Source: Stieleria bergensis (GTDB lineage Bacteria; Planctomycetota; Planctomycetia; Pirellulales; Pirellulaceae). From it: a stretch of 64,000 bases of DNA. Below the pieces are notes generated by a model, which made no database searches, had not been told where the DNA came from, and worked only from the letters and a program-made list of their open reading frames with translations. The translations under genes and the position numbers were made by a program. The number at the start of each line of letters is the position of its first letter. Within the stretch, counting starts at the first letter, position 1. Location of the stretch: assembly GCA_007745635.1 (NCBI GenBank), contig CP036272.1, positions 5,664,816 to 5,728,815 on the forward strand. Direction: 5' to 3'. Below are positions 18,165 through 26,733 of this stretch, one piece after another.

Positions 18165-19784
18165 CTATCGCTGCATCGTTTCGTGGTAAGAACGGAGCCA
18201 AACCAGTTCCTTCTCCAGTCGCATGCTGACTTTGATCGATGGTCCGGGCGCCGGGCGACCGCCAAACAGTTCGTCGCGGTCATCTAGCACATAGCGTTTC
18301 TGATTCAGCACTTGTCGTGTCAAGAGATCAGCTAGGCGACTGCACAGCCATTGATCAAGTGGCCGACCGGAAACTTCGCCCATCACGATGCTCTCGCCCC
18401 ACGAGATTCGCAGGCCACCAATCTGTTGCTCGGCAATGCTTTCGATGGCTTCCATGCGGCGAAGCGTGTCGGCACCGCTTCCATCAAGCACCAACACCCA
18501 TTGCTCACGCCCGGTTTGATACACGAATTCGGACGCCGTCGTGACCTGATCCAGCAACCCACTGAACGCTGCTTTGGCCGCCGACGCACAGGTCGCCCCC
18601 AAAGACACCTGAACGATACTGGCGTTGTCCATCAACCCTTCGAAAGGCCCGGGCCCTTTTAACCGCAACGTTCTCTCAGGAGCATCGACATGCACGTTGT
18701 CAATCAAGATGACCTTCCCAGCGGGATGCATCGCAGGATCCATCAAGGTCCGTTTCACCGCGGCTCGATTGAGATGATCATTGGAAATGGGGGAGCGCGT
18801 GGAAAACTTGCTCAAATACCCGCAGCGCCACTTCGCATACCCTTGGGCCACATCGGCTGGGCCTCCGCAAAGGGTTTGAAAACTGACACTGGTTCCCAGT
18901 CCTAACCGTGAGTCGATGATCAAATCCGAATACAACGCCGCCGCTAACCGCCGGCTGATCCCCAAGGACGGTCCACCCGCATAGATCGACGGCGTCATTC
19001 CCTTGGCAATCAAATCCAAGTCAGTCTCGCCAATGCCTCGACCTTCATCGACAATCGACCACTGCAAACGCTGTTGACGGCCCACGGGACGACAACGCAC
19101 CAGAACGATGCGATGAGGAGCAGAGTTTTGGAGCCCAAGATTGACCAGATTGACGACCAATCGCCGCAACACCCTTGGGTCGACATAGGTTTGAATCGCT
19201 CGCCCCAGGGCCACGTCCCACAACAGTCTGACTCCTCGACCACTGGAAACGGGATCGAGAGCTTGATCGATCACGTCCTTCAATTCGTCGATCGAGACCC
19301 AGCGGCGGTGAATGGATGAAAGGGTGCTTCCGCTTTCATCGCAACCGGTTAGCTGCCGAACCATCTGTTCCAGCGTATCACAGTGAGTGATCGAACGGTC
19401 AAGACACTTCGTCTGTGCCTCGGACAGTTCGCCATAGCCACCATCACGCAGCCGCCGGATCGAGTCATTCACCTTTGCCAATGGTCCCGCCATCTCGTGA
19501 GCCAGATCTCGCGTCAGCTCCTGTTGGTCGCCACTTGGATCCTGAATGGAGGATTCAGAATCAGTCACAGAAACCTGACGGATCTTGGAGTCAGGCACAC
19601 GAATCGGTGACGCTAACTCACGGACCGCGACGGTTCCCACAGATTCGTCCCCACCATGGATTGGGAGAGCGGAGACGGGGAGGGAGGGAACCGGCTGAGA
19701 GTGGATTGGGTGGGTGGAAGCCGAATGCGAACGATGCGGGTGCGAACCACCAGCTGAAGACGAGGAGGAAAAGTTGGAAGTCAC
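18165..19784 (-). CDS. cytoplasmic sensor histidine kinase with degenerate GGDEF-like tail
   Basis: 539 residues from a GTG start; the first 85 residues are Ser/Pro/His-rich and probably disordered, so a later start is possible. The H-box is DLAHEMAGPLAKV (His96), a variant HisKA. The HATPase domain has the N-box LVVNLVNLGLQNS, G1 DEGRGIG (246-252), G2 GPSLGIS and G3 LGLGTSVSF. No transmembrane segment or PAS domain is seen, so it is probably a soluble kinase. The last about 200 residues contain FVYQTGREQWVLVLDGSG and LRISWGESIV, which resemble the fold of a GGDEF domain but lack the GGDEF and RxxD motifs. No response regulator gene is adjacent. It is divergent from the sugar ABC transporter, so a link to transporter control is possible but unproven. 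Confidence 0.8.
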   Translation of the reverse strand: MTSNFSSSSSAGGSHPHRSHSASTHPIHSQPVPSLPVSALPIHGGDESVGTVAVRELASPIRVPDSKIRQVSVTDSESSIQDPSGDQQELTRDLAHEMAGPLAKVNDSIRRLRDGGYGELSEAQTKCLDRSITHCDTLEQMVRQLTGCDESGSTLSSIHRRWVSIDELKDVIDQALDPVSSGRGVRLLWDVALGRAIQTYVDPRVLRRLVVNLVNLGLQNSAPHRIVLVRCRPVGRQQRLQWSIVDEGRGIGETDLDLIAKGMTPSIYAGGPSLGISRRLAAALYSDLIIDSRLGLGTSVSFQTLCGGPADVAQGYAKWRCGYLSKFSTRSPISNDHLNRAAVKRTLMDPAMHPAGKVILIDNVHVDAPERTLRLKGPGPFEGLMDNASIVQVSLGATCASAAKAAFSGLLDQVTTASEFVYQTGREQWVLVLDGSGADTLRRMEAIESIAEQQIGGLRISWGESIVMGEVSGRPLDQWLCSRLADLLTRQVLNQKRYVLDDRDELFGGRPAPGPSIKVSMRLEKELVWLRSYHETMQR

Positions 19785-20143
19785 GCGACGATCTCCGCAC
19801 CATGGAAAGCTCTGACCCGACGGGGGATCCGCCTGTCGAGATCAAACCATACGACCTCGGGAATCCTTTCCGCTTAGGTTGACCTTATCGGCCAGTCACC
19901 ACACTTCTGGCAACAATTCGAGAGTGATCTGGCCCCCCCGCCGATTATCGTGCCGCCCCTCGCGGATGTACTGATTATAGTACTTGGTTGAGTTTCGCTT
20001 GAGTGAACCCAGTGGGCATTGATTCCCTTTCGCAGGCCTTCAGCGTGCTTGCGATAACGTCGCCACACATTTACACTCGCCGCTTGTCTTGCAATGCATT
20101 GACGATCCCCTCCCGACTGCTCCTCCCCCACCCCATAGCTGAT
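19785..20143. other. divergent kinase/ABC-transporter intergenic region
   Basis: 359 bp between the histidine kinase and the sugar-binding lipoprotein gene. It should hold both promoters; no operator-like palindrome that I can support was seen. Confidence 0.4.
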
Positions 20144-21265
20144 ATGTCAACGACACTCTTTCGTTTTGGCCGCGTCAAAAGCATTCTGGCCGGTCTGTGC
20201 GTTTTGTCTGCCACACTGAACTTGACCGGCTGTAAGGTCGAACGTGATCAACAGGCTGCTCCAGCCGACGAGCAAATCAAAGTGGCCTTTGTCACCAATG
20301 GCTCCGCATCGTTCTGGACGATCGCCGAAGCGGGCTGCCGAGCGGCGGAGAAAGACTTTGGCGTTCAATGCACGGTGGTGACTCCCAAAGACCCACCAGA
20401 TCAGCGCCGCAAACTCGAAGAGCTACTCATCACCGACCTCGATGGGATTGCCGTCACGCCGATTGATCCGGACAACCAAACTGACATTCTGAATCAGGTT
20501 GCCGACGCCACCAACTTGATCACCCACGATTCCGACGCGCCCAACAGCAATCGCCTGATGTACATCGGCATGAGCAATTACGACGCCGGTCGCATGGCGG
20601 GAGAACTGGTCAAGGAAGCATTGCCAGACGGTGGGCAAGTCTTAATCTTTGTCGGGCGTTTGGGCCAACTCAATGCAGATCAACGACGTCAAGGATTGAT
20701 CGACGAACTACTCGACCGTGACCATGATCCCAAACGCGCCTACGACCCCAACAATGGCGAAATCAAAGGGGACAAGTTCACCATTGTCAGCACTCGAACA
20801 GACGGCTTTGACATGGGGAAAGCCAAGAGCCTTGCCCAGGACGCGTTGGTCGCTTATCCAGAAGTCAATTGCATGGTCGGGCTCTTCGCCTACAATCCAC
20901 CGATGATCCTGGATTCGATCAAAGAAGCGAACAAGATCGGTGAAATCATCGTTGTTGGCTTCGATGAAGACACTCGAACACTGGAAGCCGTTGAATCGGG
21001 CGAATGCATTGGGACCATCGTACAAAACCCTTACATGTACGGTTACAAATCAGTAGAAGTCCTGGCCAAATTGGCGAAGGGTGATGCCTCGGTGATCCCA
21101 GAGAACAAGTACATCGAATTCCCTGCTCGCGTGATCAAGTCTGATAACGTCAAAGAGTTTTCGACGGAACTCCAATCGTTCCTGGATGCTGCGGCGACTG
21201 CAAAGCCCAATGCTGAAGCCGACTCGGATGCGGAAACGGATGCCACGAGCGAAGAATCCAAGTAA
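20144..21265 (+). CDS. ribose-type sugar ABC transporter substrate-binding lipoprotein
   Basis: 373-residue periplasmic-type binding protein. The ATG at 20144 gives a signal peptide ending in a lipobox LTGC (Cys28 region); in-frame codons upstream would mask it. The fold is Peripla_BP_4: IKVAFVTNGSASFWTIAEAG, then GIAVTPIDPDNQTDILNQV, a hinge at MYIGMSNYDAGRMAGELV, and IVVGFDEDTRTLEAVESGE near the ligand pocket. The C-terminus is Ala/Glu/Asp-rich and probably disordered. It is followed by the matching ATPase and permease genes on the same strand, so it is the ligand-binding part of a CUT2-type importer. Ligand is probably a monosaccharide (ribose, galactose or inositol family) but cannot be read from sequence. 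Confidence 0.92.
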   Translation: MSTTLFRFGRVKSILAGLCVLSATLNLTGCKVERDQQAAPADEQIKVAFVTNGSASFWTIAEAGCRAAEKDFGVQCTVVTPKDPPDQRRKLEELLITDLDGIAVTPIDPDNQTDILNQVADATNLITHDSDAPNSNRLMYIGMSNYDAGRMAGELVKEALPDGGQVLIFVGRLGQLNADQRRQGLIDELLDRDHDPKRAYDPNNGEIKGDKFTIVSTRTDGFDMGKAKSLAQDALVAYPEVNCMVGLFAYNPPMILDSIKEANKIGEIIVVGFDEDTRTLEAVESGECIGTIVQNPYMYGYKSVEVLAKLAKGDASVIPENKYIEFPARVIKSDNVKEFSTELQSFLDAAATAKPNAEADSDAETDATSEESK

Positions 21266-21295
21266 TCACTGCTTACCTTGGATTCGCTTAATCAG

Positions 21296-22822
21296 ATGAC
21301 CGAGACTCAACGCCCTCTCCTGGAAGTCCAGGGACTGTGTAAGCAGTTCCCCGGCGTTCGCGCGCTTCATCAAGTCAACTTCGATGTCATTCCGGGTGAA
21401 GTCCTGGCATTGGTCGGAGAGAACGGTGCTGGCAAGAGCACGCTGATGAAGATCCTTGCCGGCGTGCAACCTCCGGACGAGGGGCAGATCCTGATTGACG
21501 GTCAACCGGTTTCCCTGGCCAATGTCAATCAGGCCATGGACCAGGGCATCGCGCTGATCCACCAGGAACTCAATCTTGCTGGCAACCTTTCCGTCGCGGC
21601 AAACATTTATTTGGGACGGGAGCCCAAACGGTTTGGCTTGATTGATTCACGGGCGATTCGCTCCGCCTCTGCCCAACACCTGCAAGCGGTTGGACTGCAG
21701 GTTTCGCCCGACACCCTGGTCGGTGACTTGAGCATTGGCCGACAACAAATGGTGGAGATTGCGAAAGCGTTGTCAATCGATACACGCATCTTGATCATGG
21801 ATGAACCGACCAGCAGCCTCTCTCAAGGCGAAGTCGAACGCTTGTTTGACGTCGTGCGATCGCTGCGAGACCGGGGCGTCAGCATCATCTACATCAGTCA
21901 CCGACTGGCCGAAATTGAAGAACTCGCCGATCGTGTGGCGGTCCTAAGAGATGGCGAGAATGCAGGCTTGCTAGAAAAGGACCAGATCACTCACGATGCG
22001 ATGGTGAGCCGCATGGTGGGCCGTGATGTCTCGCGGTTCTACCAACGCACCAGCACGCCACCAACGATTGATTCGGACGCGACACCCATCCTGAAGGTCA
22101 CTGACTTGGTCGTCCCAGACCATCCCCAACACAAGGTTTCCTTTGAAATCCATGCCGGTGAAATCGTCGGCATGGCGGGGCTGGTCGGCGCCGGTCGAAC
22201 GGAATTGCTGCGTTGCCTCTTCGGCGTCACACCACCGGTTGATGGCGACATTCAAATCGACGGGACATACACGCCGATCCATCACCCCATCGATGCAATC
22301 AAGGCCGGCCTTGGCCTGGTTCCCGAAGACCGCAAAGAGCAGGGCTTGGTCATTGACTTTGCTGTTGAACCCAATGTGTCGCTTGCCAGCTTAAAAGCCC
22401 ATGCCTGGCTGGGCATTTGGATCGATCGGCAACGAGAACAAGTCGAAGCGGCTGAAGGGATCAAGGATCTGCGAATCAAAACACCTTCGGCAGATCAAAT
22501 CGTTCGCTATTTGTCCGGTGGCAACCAACAAAAGGTTGTGCTGTCCAAGTGGTTGGTGATGAATCCGAAACTGCTGCTGCTAGATGAACCCACTCGCGGC
22601 ATCGACATCGGTGCCAAAGAGGAGATCTATCGGCTCATGGAATCACTCGCAGAATCTGGCATGGCGATCCTGTTTGTCTCCAGTGAGATGGAGGAAGTCA
22701 TCTCACTCAGTGATCGAGTGCTGGTCATGCACGAAGGCCATTTGACCGGACAAGTCAGCGGCGGCGACATCAACGAAGCATCCATCATGAACTTGGCAAC
22801 AGGCATCCAGGCAGTGTCTTAA
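21296..22822 (+). CDS. ribose-type sugar ABC transporter ATP-binding protein (double ATPase)
   Basis: 508 residues from the ATG at 21296; an in-frame TTG 18 bp earlier is less likely. It carries two ABC domains, as RbsA and MglA do. The first has Walker [13 protein letters not shown], signature [15 protein letters not shown] and Walker [13 protein letters not shown]. The second has the degenerate Walker [13 protein letters not shown], signature [15 protein letters not shown] and Walker [33 protein letters not shown] is a typical linker motif of this family. It is encoded 30 bp after the binding protein gene and 34 bp before the permease, so the three genes are one operon. It energises import of the sugar bound by the lipoprotein. 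Confidence 0.94.
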   Translation: MTETQRPLLEVQGLCKQFPGVRALHQVNFDVIPGEVLALVGENGAGKSTLMKILAGVQPPDEGQILIDGQPVSLANVNQAMDQGIALIHQELNLAGNLSVAANIYLGREPKRFGLIDSRAIRSASAQHLQAVGLQVSPDTLVGDLSIGRQQMVEIAKALSIDTRILIMDEPTSSLSQGEVERLFDVVRSLRDRGVSIIYISHRLAEIEELADRVAVLRDGENAGLLEKDQITHDAMVSRMVGRDVSRFYQRTSTPPTIDSDATPILKVTDLVVPDHPQHKVSFEIHAGEIVGMAGLVGAGRTELLRCLFGVTPPVDGDIQIDGTYTPIHHPIDAIKAGLGLVPEDRKEQGLVIDFAVEPNVSLASLKAHAWLGIWIDRQREQVEAAEGIKDLRIKTPSADQIVRYLSGGNQQKVVLSKWLVMNPKLLLLDEPTRGIDIGAKEEIYRLMESLAESGMAILFVSSEMEEVISLSDRVLVMHEGHLTGQVSGGDINEASIMNLATGIQAVS

Positions 22823-22856
22823 GGCGTTGCGACGGTACGTTTGCAAGAAGAATCTA

Positions 22857-24620
22857 ATGAATAAAACGCTCGGTATCTTTGGCCTGCTGATTTTTGTTTG
22901 CCTGTTCACGGCACTCTTCAATCCAGCGTTCGTCAGCGAAGCTAACCTGTTTAACATCACACGTCAAACGGCACAGTACGGAATCCTGTCACTGGGCGTT
23001 GCGTTCGTCATCATCACAGGAGGCATCGATCTTTCGATCGGTTCAGTGGTAGGTTTGGGTGCCAGCTTGTTGCTGCTGATGATCAGCGACTGGAACATCC
23101 CTCCGTCCATCGCAATCCCTTGTGTCATTGCCGTTTGTGCCCTGATCGGATTGGTGCACGGATTGTTAATCACACGCGTCAACCTGCAACCCTTTGTGGT
23201 CACCCTATGCGGTTTGCTGGTTTATCGAGGTGCTGCGCGGTGGATCAGTGACGATCGGCCGCTGGGGTTGGGCACGGACTATGAAAGCATTCGACTGTTG
23301 GGCTCCGGTGCGCCGTTCTCCTACACAACACTCGCCATCGGGGCCAGCGTCGTCGCGATCCTGTTTGGACTCTACCATGCCTTGGTCTTGCATGGTGCTC
23401 AGGCATCATCCGAGGCGGACGCAACCACTACCAAGTCACCCAAGGATTCCCCGTCCGTCGCGTTGCTTCAGCGATGGTCCTGGCTGCTGGTCGGAGTGCT
23501 GCTGTTGGCGTTTGCTTTCATTAGCCCGTCCTCGGAGACGAAAAAGGCGAGCGTGAAAAGTGCAACAGCAAACCTGGAGGCCTCTACTGACATGGATGCC
23601 GCAGCAGCAAAAGCATCCAACACCCCAGTGATCAAGATCAAAAAAGATCGCGTCAAGAACAAGATCACGCTTGAGCAACGTGTCAGTCGCCCAGCCTTCA
23701 TCCTTCCGGCCGCGGTCTTCTTGCCGACGTTTTTAACGATGATTGTGGGTGGCTGGACCAGCAAACGCAAAGTGATTTTGAAGCCGATGATCGCTTCTTT
23801 GCTGGCCGCTGGCTTTTTGGTCGCGGGCGTCTTATTCCTGCTGCCTGTTTACCAGAGCGTTATTCCCGGCGATTTGTTTTCACTGGGCTTTGCCGATGTT
23901 TCCGGACGCTTGGTCGCCGGCCTGATCATGGTGAGCCTGTTCGCCATTCTTGCATCGGCAGTGGGGGCGGCAATCTGGTTACTCTCAGCGGCAGCATCCT
24001 GCAGCCCGCTGGGCAAAGCACTGCTGCCACTGACCGGTTTTGCAGGGCTACTGACGTTGCTTTCGATGACGTCCTTGATGAGCAGTATGGTGCCGGCGCC
24101 AATGCTGATCATGATCGCCCTGGCCGTGGTCTCCTCGGTGGTCTTGAATTGCACCGTCTTTGGCCGTTACTTGAAAGCACTCGGTCACAGTGAAGAGGCC
24201 GCTCGATACAGCGGCATCAATACCAAGAACACGACCATGCTGGCCTACGTGTTTTGCTCAACAGCCGCTGGCCTGGGTGGAGTGTTGTTTGCCTTGCAAA
24301 TCAATTCGGTCCAAGCGTCGGTGTTTGGTAACTTCTACGAACTCTACGCCATCGCAGCAGCCGTCTTGGGCGGATGCAGCTTACGAGGTGGTGACGGAAA
24401 CATCATCGGTGTGGTGATCGGTGCCGCCATCATTCAGGTGCTCTACAACTCGATCACGGTGCTTCGCATTGGTGACAAACTGGAATTCGCCATCGTCGGC
24501 ATGGTGATTCTATGCGGCGTCATGGTGGATGAAATCGTCCGCAATTTGGTTGCCAAACGAGCGCTCTTGAAACGCGATAGCAATCCGGACGGACCACCTG
24601 CAGAGGCCGCCGGCGGTTAG
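22857..24620 (+). CDS. ribose-type sugar ABC transporter permease with large internal insertion
   Basis: 587 residues from the ATG at 22857, which has AAGAAG just upstream; a TTG ten codons earlier is less likely. Residues 1-180 match the N-terminal half of RbsC-type permeases (VIITGGIDLSIGSVVGL, VHGLLITRVNLQPFVVTLCG). Residues about 413-575 match the C-terminal half (VFGRYLKALGHSEEAARYSG, AAVLGGCSLRGGDGNIIGVV). Between them, about 181-412, is an insertion of some 230 residues with a charged, Ala/Thr-rich low-complexity stretch and about four to five extra hydrophobic segments. Ordinary members are about 320-340 residues. The reading frame is open through the insertion, so it is not an obvious frameshift or pseudogene. 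It is the membrane channel of the importer. Confidence 0.9.
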   Translation: MNKTLGIFGLLIFVCLFTALFNPAFVSEANLFNITRQTAQYGILSLGVAFVIITGGIDLSIGSVVGLGASLLLLMISDWNIPPSIAIPCVIAVCALIGLVHGLLITRVNLQPFVVTLCGLLVYRGAARWISDDRPLGLGTDYESIRLLGSGAPFSYTTLAIGASVVAILFGLYHALVLHGAQASSEADATTTKSPKDSPSVALLQRWSWLLVGVLLLAFAFISPSSETKKASVKSATANLEASTDMDAAAAKASNTPVIKIKKDRVKNKITLEQRVSRPAFILPAAVFLPTFLTMIVGGWTSKRKVILKPMIASLLAAGFLVAGVLFLLPVYQSVIPGDLFSLGFADVSGRLVAGLIMVSLFAILASAVGAAIWLLSAAASCSPLGKALLPLTGFAGLLTLLSMTSLMSSMVPAPMLIMIALAVVSSVVLNCTVFGRYLKALGHSEEAARYSGINTKNTTMLAYVFCSTAAGLGGVLFALQINSVQASVFGNFYELYAIAAAVLGGCSLRGGDGNIIGVVIGAAIIQVLYNSITVLRIGDKLEFAIVGMVILCGVMVDEIVRNLVAKRALLKRDSNPDGPPAEAAGG

Positions 24621-24667
24621 CAACACGTTTGGCAATGACGTGACGCTGTGCGTTCGTCTCTCTCGAT

Positions 24668-25060
24668 TTAGACGTCCAGGTCTTTTCGCAAGCTCTCTGG
24701 CACGCGTTGCAGCTTGCCAGCGCGGTCAATCACACCCAGAGTCACCTTGGCCTCGACCAACACGGTGCCATCGCGTATGACTTCATAGCGATGGATGATT
24801 TTTGCGGCGGTGATTTTTTCGATGGTCGTTTTTATCTCGATCAAATCGTCATAGCGTGCCGACATCTTGTATCGACAATCAACATGCACCACGACCACGA
24901 ACCAACCGGCGTCTTCCATCTCTCGATAGCGACCGCCACCTGCACGGAATAACTCCGTACGCCCCATTTCGAAAAACTGCAGATACACGCTGTGATGAAC
25001 GATGCCCATGGGATCACATTCATCGTATCGAACACGGTGCTGAATGCTGTGCTGTCGCAT
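24668..25060 (-). CDS. YbgC/FadM-like acyl-CoA thioesterase
   Basis: 130-residue hotdog-fold thioesterase of the 4-hydroxybenzoyl-CoA/YbgC group. The catalytic segment HRVRYDECDPMGIVHHSVYL places the conserved Asp at residue 16, followed by the usual FFEMGRTELFRAGG helix and VVVHVDCRYKMSARYDDL strand. It would hydrolyse short or medium acyl-CoA thioesters. YbgC is often linked to tol-pal genes, but none is nearby here, so its substrate is open. It converges on the sugar transporter operon 47 bp away. Confidence 0.9.
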   Translation of the reverse strand: MRQHSIQHRVRYDECDPMGIVHHSVYLQFFEMGRTELFRAGGGRYREMEDAGWFVVVVHVDCRYKMSARYDDLIEIKTTIEKITAAKIIHRYEVIRDGTVLVEAKVTLGVIDRAGKLQRVPESLRKDLDV

Positions 25061-25214
25061 GCTGGTTTCTCAATCGCCCGGTCGTCTTGAAAGATGCCTG
25101 GATTCTAACGATCAAGAAGCGATCAGAAAGGGCAATCGGCGATCGACAGCCTGCCGGCGTGACCAGAGGCGTCCCAGCGAGTTTCGAGACTCGGCCAAGA
25201 CATTCCCAGCAGAC

Positions 25215-25469
25215 TCATTGGCGAATCCGGCGGATCATCCGCCTGGCCTGTGACCACATCGCCACCCGCGCGTAAGGCGTGTTGGTCAAATGAGGTGAAT
25301 GAAAAACGTTATTCGGTGGCGGCGGATCCCAGACCCAGTGGACCACTGCTTTCCCGCAGCGTGCACAGCGCCAACGCTTGCGAAAGGTCATCAGGAAAAA
25401 AATCTGCTTGTACCAGCGAGAAGGGAAGAATTCCGTTGGCTTATTTTTGCAGCGGTCACATCGGGTCAT
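25215..25469 (-). CDS. small zinc-ribbon protein
   Basis: 84-residue basic protein from the ATG at 25469. It contains two CxxC pairs (MTRCDRCKNK at the start and WRCARCGK about 35 residues later), the spacing expected of a zinc ribbon, with a basic and aromatic stretch between (FFPSRWYKQIFFLMTF). The C-terminus is Arg-rich. No partner gene is obvious. A DNA-binding or ribosome-associated role is possible for such small Zn proteins, but nothing in the sequence proves it. An in-frame ATG 13 codons upstream exists and would not change the domain. Confidence 0.55.
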   Translation of the reverse strand: MTRCDRCKNKPTEFFPSRWYKQIFFLMTFRKRWRCARCGKAVVHWVWDPPPPNNVFHSPHLTNTPYARVAMWSQARRMIRRIRQ

Positions 25470-25884
25470 CAGACAATCTTTTGAACGAGAGCGATCGAAT
25501 CTCCACACGAACGCCTAATTCTGTCACCGATTGATGCGACTTGACGGCGTCACCGACAACGAGACACGCGGATGCGGGAACACCCCAGAGCACAGCCCAG
25601 AAAATCGCCCTATCCTGAAACGAGTATCGCGGCAGCGCGCTCAAGACCGGAGGGCTGAACGTCACCGATCAGACTGTCCGAACAAAGCCGATAGCAGATT
25701 CACGCTGCCACTGCTGCTGCCGAGTGCAACGCTATCGCCGGAGAACACACTTACGAACCCATCAACCGAATTCTGATCCGGAGACGGGTTTCGAGCCTTA
25801 ATGGGTTTCCCTGTTTCACTTGGGTGTCCAAGGCGTTTTTGGGTCAGTGCTGTGTTTGTGCAGCAGAGGACTGTTGCGATCCCC

Positions 25885-25920
25885 TCCTTCGCGCTCTTGG
25901 TGGTTCATTCCCGACTTCAC
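25885..25920. repeat. degraded dispersed-repeat copy
   Basis: CTCCTTCGCGCTCTTGGTGG followed by TTCATTCCCGACTTCA. It resembles the second copy near 26262-26302, with short insertions and substitutions. The CTTCGTG/TTCGTGGTT-type phrase is a common intergenic element in many genomes, from general recollection only. Confidence 0.4.
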
Positions 25921-26063
25921 CACAATTGCCAGGAGACGCAATCTTTCAGTGCGTCCCACTATCGATCGATTTAACGAATCGCAAGCGCCATTCCACCGCC
26001 AATGGAACAGTTGATCGACAAGCGTTCGCCGCGTTGTCTCAATCTACTGAACTCGAAAGGTTG

Positions 26064-26121
26064 AAACACAGAGGAACAGAGGTCACGGTGGAAACTCTGT
26101 GCCCTCTGCACCTCTGTGTTT
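26064..26121. repeat. 19-bp imperfect inverted repeat
   Basis: AAACACAGAGGAACAGAGG (26064-26082) is the reverse complement of CCTCTGCACCTCTGTGTTT (26103-26121) except for two positions in the middle, enclosing a 20-nt loop. Each arm is itself a direct repeat of ACAGAGG. A long hairpin RNA or a decayed mobile-element end are both possible. Confidence 0.7.
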
Positions 26122-26261
26122 TCTTTCTCCCTGTGCTGTGACTGGACCAGCAACAGGCAAGTTTGTTCCTGACTTGGGGACAAACACCTTCGGCGTTCAG
26201 GCAACACCAGTACGATCGCAGCGTTCAATTGCGAACTGTCCCCTCTTTCCATCGCGACTTC

Positions 26262-26302
26262 CCCTTCGTGCTCTTCGCGTTCTTCGTGGTTTAACCCCAA
26301 CT
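26262..26302. repeat. degraded dispersed-repeat copy
   Basis: CCCTTCGTGCTCTTCGCGTT followed by CTTCGTGGTTTAACCCCAAC. It is related to the copy at 25885-25920. Translated, either strand gives the short LRxLRVLRG or HEEREEHEG type patterns that appear in many spurious predictions. Confidence 0.4.
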
Positions 26303-26733
26303 TCGCTACTAAGACGCTCAAATCGTCTGTTTGCTCATGCGATCAGTGAAAGGCAAGCGGATCTTCCGGCTCTACAACAAGTCCTTGATCCAAACGAGAT
26401 TGGCCGGTGAACCTTCCGAACAACTGGATCAGCTTTTCGTGAGCACGCCAGCAAGCCACATTCAGATCACTAAGCGAGAGACACAAAGGCGTCAAAGATT
26501 GCTCAATCCAGAGCCACCTTTGGGAAAGCGGCTGATTGCCGATCCAAACCGACCGAATTCAATGGCTTTTTGTGCTTTAGCGAATTTCGACATTGCCGAG
26601 CCACTTGCTGGTAGGCAATCATACAGTTGTCGACAGATTCAGTAGCATGCTGTCGCCATCCCCCCGCAACAGCTTGGCGTTGTAACGCTTCCCACCTTCA
26701 GCGCTGTTGAACACCACCCGACCGAGACCTTCG

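Larger units (their letters stand above)
25470..26733. other. 1.26-kb non-coding region with decayed repeats
   Basis: No credible gene lies here: open frames are short, on both strands, and of repetitive composition (for example HEEREEHEG on the minus strand). Two degraded copies of one sequence family are visible: CTCCTTCGCGCTCTTGGTGG (25885-25904) continuing into TTCATTCCCGACTTC, and TTCGTGCTCTTCGCGTTCTT (26265-26284) continuing into CGTGGTTTAACCCCAACTTC. An imperfect hairpin lies between them. It reads like the remains of a dispersed repeat or an old gene. Confidence 0.6.

Noticed and set aside
22857-24620. Frameshifted or fused pseudogene permease
   Set aside because: The frame is continuous, both family halves are in the same frame, and the insertion has no internal stop, so a genuine long protein is more likely.
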